Both the position numbers and the translations under genes were made by a program. Source: Nitrospirota bacterium (lineage in GTDB: Bacteria > Nitrospirota > Thermodesulfovibrionia > UBA6902 > DSMQ01). From it: DNA of 36,001 nt. The notes beneath the pieces are model-generated. The model worked only from the letters and a program-made list of their open reading frames with translations. It was not told where the DNA came from and made no database searches. The first letter of the stretch is position 1. Each line of letters starts with the position of its first letter. Below are positions 33,221 through 36,001 of the stretch, piece by piece. The stretch spans positions 1 to 36,001 of the forward strand of contig JACQXB010000005.1 of NCBI GenBank assembly GCA_016208965.1, written 5' to 3'.

Positions 33221-33502
33221 TTATCTTCTCTTTAAGTAGCTTTTCAAATCACGATAGTAATTTTCATGAGGGCCAATCATAATTAATTCTAATCCATCAT
33301 TAACCATTCTATAAGAAAGTAGATACTGAATAGTTTTGATTTTGAACTTATGAATATATACACCACGCAGGTCTCCTTTCTTTTCTTCTCCAGCAGAAGG
33401 ATTTCCTATTATCCTTTTAATTTCAACATCTAATATTCCTTTTTCTTGCTTTGAAAACTTTTTGATTTTGTTTTCAAAAATTCTTGATTGAAAGATTTTC
33501 AT
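33221..33502 (-). CDS. RelE/ParE-family toxin
   Basis: This 93-residue RelE-fold protein reads IFQSRIFENKIKKFSKQEKG at the N-terminal helices, GDLRGVYIHKFKIKTIQYLL-like strands and the C-terminal GPHENYYRDLKSYLK, typical of ParE/RelE toxins of the YafQ-like side. The catalytic residues of RelE vary, so whether it cleaves mRNA or targets gyrase is unknown. It lies 6 bases after the ParD-like antitoxin, and its stop is next to an attC-like site, as expected for a gene cassette. Confidence 0.85.
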   Translation of the reverse strand: MKIFQSRIFENKIKKFSKQEKGILDVEIKRIIGNPSAGEEKKGDLRGVYIHKFKIKTIQYLLSYRMVNDGLELIMIGPHENYYRDLKSYLKRR

Positions 33503-33508
33503 TTGTTA

Positions 33509-33727
33509 TTATCCAAATTTATATTCCGATTTTTCACCTCGTTCTAATTCTGCGATTCCCACAAGTATTTCTTTGATAAGACTATAGGTTAAATCTGGAT
33601 TTTCTTCAGCGCATTTACCTATTTTTGCCCAATGTTCAATTTGACCAGTTAAGGATCTATGGTCTATACGGCTGAATTTCTTTGCATCGTCAACAAGCTC
33701 TTCAGATATTCTAATTGCTGTTGCCAT
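33509..33727 (-). CDS. ParD-like antitoxin
   Basis: Start chosen at 33727 (MATAIRISEELVDDAKKFSR), preceded by GGAGGTAAATACT; the longer upstream frame has no ribosome binding site. The 72-residue product shows the ParD-like family pattern: RISEELVDDAKKFSRIDHRS, LTGQIEHWAKIGKCAEENPD, with a C-terminal GIAELERGEKSEYKFG that should wrap the toxin. It is the first gene of its cassette and has its own promoter. Confidence 0.87.
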   Translation of the reverse strand: MATAIRISEELVDDAKKFSRIDHRSLTGQIEHWAKIGKCAEENPDLTYSLIKEILVGIAELERGEKSEYKFG

Positions 33728-33764
33728 AGTATTTACCTCCATGTTCTCTATTGTTATTTGTATC

Positions 33765-33793
33765 ATTTTAATGCAATCTATAGCAAAATGCAA
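33765..33793 (-). promoter_or_regulatory. Promoter inside the ParD/ParE-like cassette
   Basis: On the minus strand TTGCAT (33793-33788), 17 bases, TAAAAT (33770-33765), with the start about 30 bases before parD. A promoter inside the cassette lets the pair be expressed regardless of array position. Confidence 0.55.
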
Positions 33794-33816
33794 CTTGCTC
33801 GGGTTTTATAATTTTA

Positions 33817-33875
33817 GGGAAACGTCTTAAATCAGCGGGGCGTATTACGCATCCGCTGGATTGAGTTGTTAGGGG
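33817..33875 (-). other. attC-like recombination site B (end of the membrane-protein cassette)
   Basis: On the minus strand: CCCCTAAC (R''; the TAA is the stop codon of the preceding gene), AACTCAATCCAGCGGATGCG, a short loop, CGCCCCGCTGATTTAAGA, then CGTTTCCC (R'). 59 bp. The CCGCTGATTTAA and TCCAGCGGA arms match the usual L'/L'' style of attC sites. A stop codon lying in R'' is common for cassette genes. Confidence 0.8.
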
Positions 33876-34393
33876 TCTATTAATGAAACATAATCTACCA
33901 TTATTAACAAGGATACAACTAATATAAGACCGGTACCAATCAGGAAACGATTAACAAGTTGTCTACTTTTTTTCCAACCTTCCCAATTCCCTAACACCTT
34001 AAAACCAATCCACGCACCAATAAAGTACCAATTCTCTGTTCTCATCAGAATCGGAAAAGTACACAGTTCAAGTATACCCAGTGCAAAAGCTTGCCAATAA
34101 TCACCACAAAATTTTAATTGACAAAATTTAAATCTATTTTTGTCACATGGAGTATTACTATCTTTACATTGAGTATAATTATTTTCACATGGAGGATAAC
34201 CACGGAAAGTATACCAAAAAGCTTTTAATAATCTATTCGGTGCTTTTATCGGCAGACGATATAAACTGTTCTCTATGCTTTGAAGAATGGAAAGAATAAT
34301 TCTAATTCCTAATGCACAAATTATAGCTACAATAATATATTCTAAATGGGATTCAACTTTCCAAGTTCCGATTAGTGAAATTGATTCATTCAT
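33869..34393 (-). CDS. Cassette-borne Cys-rich membrane protein of unknown function
   Basis: The start is the ATG at 34393 (MNESISLIGTWKVE), with AGGAGGTG upstream; a GTG at 34402 overlaps that site. The product is 174 residues. Predicted membrane segments are about 20-38 (YIIVAIICALGIRIILSIL), 104-118, 121-135 and 152-170. Between the first two is a soluble loop with six cysteines (C-x6-C-x6-C-x7-C-x4-C spacing, in CENNYTQCKDSNTPCDKNRF and on), suggesting disulfides or metal binding. No known family is recognised. Its stop lies within attC-like site B. Single unknown membrane proteins are frequent in integron cassettes. Confidence 0.75.
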   Translation of the reverse strand: MNESISLIGTWKVESHLEYIIVAIICALGIRIILSILQSIENSLYRLPIKAPNRLLKAFWYTFRGYPPCENNYTQCKDSNTPCDKNRFKFCQLKFCGDYWQAFALGILELCTFPILMRTENWYFIGAWIGFKVLGNWEGWKKSRQLVNRFLIGTGLILVVSLLIMVDYVSLIDP

Positions 34394-34409
34394 TTTTATC
34401 ACCTCCTAA

Positions 34410-34540
34410 TGCAGAGTTAAGCCCTAGCCCCGTAGGGGCGTATCGGTCTTGAACTCCTTGTTCTCCCGAAACGGAGCGAAGGGAGGACAAGGAGTTCTCG
34501 GCTTAACTCCGCATTCTCCCTGAGCGAAGCGAAGGGAGAA
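34410..34540. repeat. Structured 131-bp module at the attC crossover, copy 1
   Basis: On the plus strand: outer stem TGCAGAGTTAAGCC / GGCTTAACTCCGCA; a small hairpin CCCC-GTA-GGGG in the left half; a nested stem GAACTCCTTGT / ACAAGGAGTTC enclosing CTCCC...GGGAG with GGAGCGAA in the loop; then a separate hairpin TTCTCCC / GGGAGAA with loop TGAGCGAAGCGAA. No gene fits. If it is removed, flanks TCCTAA and CGTTAAGG join as TCCTAAC, the complement of a proper core site GTTAGGA. It forms most of the 5' leader of the membrane-protein gene. Confidence 0.8.
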
Positions 34541-34606
34541 CGTTAAGGATAACCCGCTGGTATGGAGCGCAGCGGAATACCAGTCGGGTTCATCCTTTTG
34601 TTATAC
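34541..34606 (-). other. attC-like recombination site C (end of the DUF218 cassette), split by the structured module
   Basis: On the minus strand: GTATAAC (R''), AAAGGATGAACCCGACTGG, a loop containing CCGCTGCGCTCC, CCAGCGGGTTATCCTTAAC and G (start of R'). The rest of R', TTAGGA, lies at 34409-34404 beyond the 131-bp module. As present, R' reads GTTCTCC. The complementary arms (GATGAACCCG / CGGGTTATCC) with an unpaired T are classic attC geometry. Confidence 0.85.
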
Positions 34607-34614
34607 GCTGTTAT

Positions 34615-35346
34615 TCATTTTGTATTCCAATGTAGGGAATCCCTGAATATCTCCTTTTCGGAATAATTTAATAACTCTTTCAATTCGCAGCAGGTAATAG
34701 AGTATCCATGTTGTCTATGAAAAGGATTTCTCTCAATCCTTTTTTCTTTTAGCTTACCTTCAGTTCCATAAGGGTATTCAGTAAAGGGATCTATTGCATT
34801 TCTTTTTTCGCCCTTTAGAGCTCCCTCTAAATCTACGGGGAGGTTAAAACCATCAAAAACGAACTTTTCTTCCGGCCATTTAATTGCTCTACGGTGTAAC
34901 TCAAATCTCTCTTTCTTGAAAGCCCAACTAACAACTGTTATTTTATCTGGAAATTTTTTTGTACATTCGTAAAATCTACAGATACTAAAAAGAAGATTTT
35001 CAAATGAATCTCGTGCGAATTCTTCAGTGGTTGCTCTCCCTTTAACTTCAGTTCCATACCAATTATAATGCTCAGCAATAAGCCAATAGCTCTGAGCTTC
35101 AGATCTTGGGCCTGCTTCCAATCGAGTTTGTCCTCCAGAAAAAATCAGCAAAGAATTTGGATCATGATGAGCAAGCACTATACCACGACGGATATGCTCA
35201 GTATAAAATGGGGGTTCGCCTTTTTGAAAAGGCTGGAGAAACCAGTTAGCATCATTCTCAGGCTCTTTAAAATCTTCACCTATATAAATTGCATGAGCGG
35301 CAACAGAGATTAAATTATTGAGTTTTGACCAGTTTGTTTGTTCCAT
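34615..35346 (-). CDS. DUF218/YdcF-like protein, cassette-borne
   Basis: This 243-residue protein has the DUF218 pattern: LISVAAHAIYIG at the start, RRGIVLAHHDPNSLLIFSGG, QTRLEAGPRSEAQSYWLIAE, RATTEEFARDSFENLLFSIC, and ITVVSWAFKKERFELHRRAI with the conserved E..R..H trio. DUF218 proteins (SanA/ElyC/YdcF relatives) bind nucleotides or act in envelope processes, but no signal peptide is present here, so a cytoplasmic version is likely. A GGAGGAG ribosome binding site precedes the ATG. It is followed within 9 bases by attC-like site C and preceded by a structured leader. Confidence 0.72.
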   Translation of the reverse strand: MEQTNWSKLNNLISVAAHAIYIGEDFKEPENDANWFLQPFQKGEPPFYTEHIRRGIVLAHHDPNSLLIFSGGQTRLEAGPRSEAQSYWLIAEHYNWYGTEVKGRATTEEFARDSFENLLFSICRFYECTKKFPDKITVVSWAFKKERFELHRRAIKWPEEKFVFDGFNLPVDLEGALKGEKRNAIDPFTEYPYGTEGKLKEKRIERNPFHRQHGYSITCCELKELLNYSEKEIFRDSLHWNTK

Positions 35347-35387
35347 TTTGCGTACTCCTCCTTACTCCTTAATTTATTGGCGTATAA

Positions 35388-35520
35388 TGCGGCGCTGAGC
35401 GGTCGCCCCGAAGGGGCATCCGTCTCCAGTGCCTGGTTCGCCCCGGAGCGTAGCGGAGGGGTGAATCAGGCATACCGCTCAGCGCCGCATTCCTCCCCGG
35501 AGCGAAGCGGAGGGGAGGAA
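35388..35520. repeat. Structured 133-bp module at the attC crossover, copy 2
   Basis: Same plan as 34410-34540 with different bases: outer stem TGCGGCGCTGAGCGGT / ACCGCTCAGCGCCGCA (perfect 16 bp); small hairpin GCCCC-GAA-GGGGC; nested stem TGCCTGGTTCGCCCC / GGGGTGAATCAGGCA with GGAGCGTAGCGGA in the loop; separate hairpin TTCCTCCCC / GGGGAGGAA with loop GGAGCGAAGCGGA. Removing it joins GTATAA and CGACTG as GTATAAC, the complement of core site GTTATAC. It is GC-richer than the surroundings. Confidence 0.82.
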
Positions 35521-35572
35521 CGACTGAATTCAGCCGCCGCTGTAAGCGGTCGGCTGGAATGAATGGTTAGGC
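35521..35572 (-). other. attC-like recombination site D, split by the structured module
   Basis: On the minus strand: GCCTAAC (R''), CATTCATTCCAGCCGACCGC, loop TTACA, GCGGCGGCTGAATTCAGTC, then G of R'. The remaining TTATAC lies at 35387-35382, beyond the 133-bp module. Arms ATTCCAGCCGACCGC and GCGGCGGCTGAAT pair with one bulged base, as in attC sites. Confidence 0.82.
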
Positions 35573-35615
35573 TTTGTTTGCAAAATGTATATTGTAGGTT
35601 TGACCCCACAATCTT

Positions 35616-35861
35616 CTATTCGCCGCCCTCGTCGCGCCACTTGGCCAGCGTTTGCCGCACCATAGCAACGCTGGGGTGTTCAATCTCCTCGAAAATCTTG
35701 AGCGCGGCTTCACCGTGTGTGATGGCTTTTTTGCGCTCGCCAAGCTCGTACAACGCGACGCTCATATTCCACAAGTCCGTACCTTCGCCACGCAGGTCAC
35801 CAACTGCGCGCCTGATAACCAACGCTTGTTCAAAAAAATCGATGGCCTCACGGGCCTTACC
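35616..35861 (-). pseudogene. C-terminal fragment of a tetratricopeptide-repeat protein
   Basis: An 81-residue frame GKAREAIDFFEQALVIRRAV, GDLRGEGTDLWNMSVALYEL, GERKKAITHGEAALKIFEEI and on shows TPR_12-type helices. It is clearly richer in G+C than the core genes, with codon use unlike theirs. The frame is open at its 5' side, where it is cut by the IS630-type element end at 35862-35864, so the rest of the gene presumably lies beyond the element outside the window. It ends 43 bp before attC-like site D. Confidence 0.75.
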
Positions 35862-35863
35862 TA

Positions 35864-36001
35864 GTGTCCTGTCCCTAACAGATATTTACATTTGAAATTT
35901 TTCTCATAATGTTTTCAACTGAAGCTGTCCAAACGAATACTTTTGGGTTTTGATTATGAGATTCAATATATTGTTTGATAGTCATAATTAGCTCTTTTAC
36001 A
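35864..36001 (-). mobile_element. IS630-family element, transposase C-terminus (runs off the right edge)
   Basis: The last 41 codons (36000-35875) read VKELIMTIKQYIESHNQNPK, VFVWTASVENIMRKISNVNI, C. 'Lx.tIxxYIxxHNxNPKxFxWTaSxxxI' is the characteristic end of IS630 transposases. The element end carries TAGTGTCCTGTCCCTAA as terminal repeat, and TA at 35862-35863 fits the TA target of this family. Only one end is in the window. Confidence 0.82.

Noticed and set aside
34403-34606. Leader hairpins considered as a riboswitch
   Set aside because: The same architecture occurs at another unrelated gene, and both copies interrupt attC core sites, which better fits a mobile or cassette-type element.
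35338-35562. Plus-strand frame through the 133-bp module and attC-like site D
   Set aside because: It runs entirely through structured noncoding repeats and has no ribosome binding site; it is open only because the hairpins are GC-rich.

Overview
This is an AT-rich bacterial chromosome segment. It encodes a Gram-negative-type secretin pilus machine (pilMNOPQ), an F-type ATP synthase cluster, shikimate-pathway, pantothenate and haem genes, cytochrome c maturation and surface-sugar genes. The gene content, the aroK-aroB fusion, the paired b/b' ATP synthase subunits and the many palindromic and heptad repeats would fit a Nitrospirota- or Desulfobacterota-like anaerobe. No rRNA is present, so this placement is inference.

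Layout. 1-152 is the end of an insertion sequence running off the left edge; its tip may supply the -35 box of a TumE/TumA-type toxin-antitoxin pair (184-841). A tRNA-Ala(GGC), a TrmN6-like methyltransferase, a phosphoglycolate phosphatase, an XRE regulator and a PAS-GGDEF cyclase follow. 4738-10964 (minus) is the ATP synthase operon b'-b-delta-alpha-gamma-beta-epsilon, with no a or c subunit gene. Divergent from it, 11250-15761 (plus) is pilM-N-O-P-Q, then aroC, an aroK-aroB fusion and panC. 20461-25539 is an accessory patch: a PIN-type toxin-antitoxin pair, a tryptophanyl-tRNA synthetase gene broken by an IS1380-type element and by a 118-bp miniature element, an XRE gene broken by a second copy of that miniature element, a 33-aa lipoprotein and a DUF433/DUF5615 pair. 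25701-29469 holds surface-polysaccharide genes. 29485-32353 holds a MobB-like NTPase, a small partner, ccsA and hemA. 32625-35572 (minus) reads as an array of integron-type gene cassettes with four attC-like sites and no integrase in the window. The cassettes are BrnT/BrnA, ParE/ParD-like, a Cys-rich membrane protein and a DUF218 protein. A GC-rich TPR gene fragment cut by an IS630-family element closes the window.

Three features stand out. (1) Two noncoding modules of 131 and 133 bp have the same nested hairpin architecture but diverged sequence, and each sits exactly at the crossover point of an attC site; removing them restores the core sites GTTAGGA and GTTATAC. (2) A 118-bp miniature element is present twice (one mismatch), each copy with a 4-bp target duplication, each disrupting a gene whose frame is restored on paper by precise excision. 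(3) The core chromosome is full of different degenerate 7-bp-period tandem arrays and C-run/G-run palindromes, several inserted in frame in aroC, gph, atpF and the glycosyltransferase gene. In two toxin-first operons the promoter lies so close to the toxin start codon that the toxin message should be leaderless while the antitoxin has a strong ribosome binding site.
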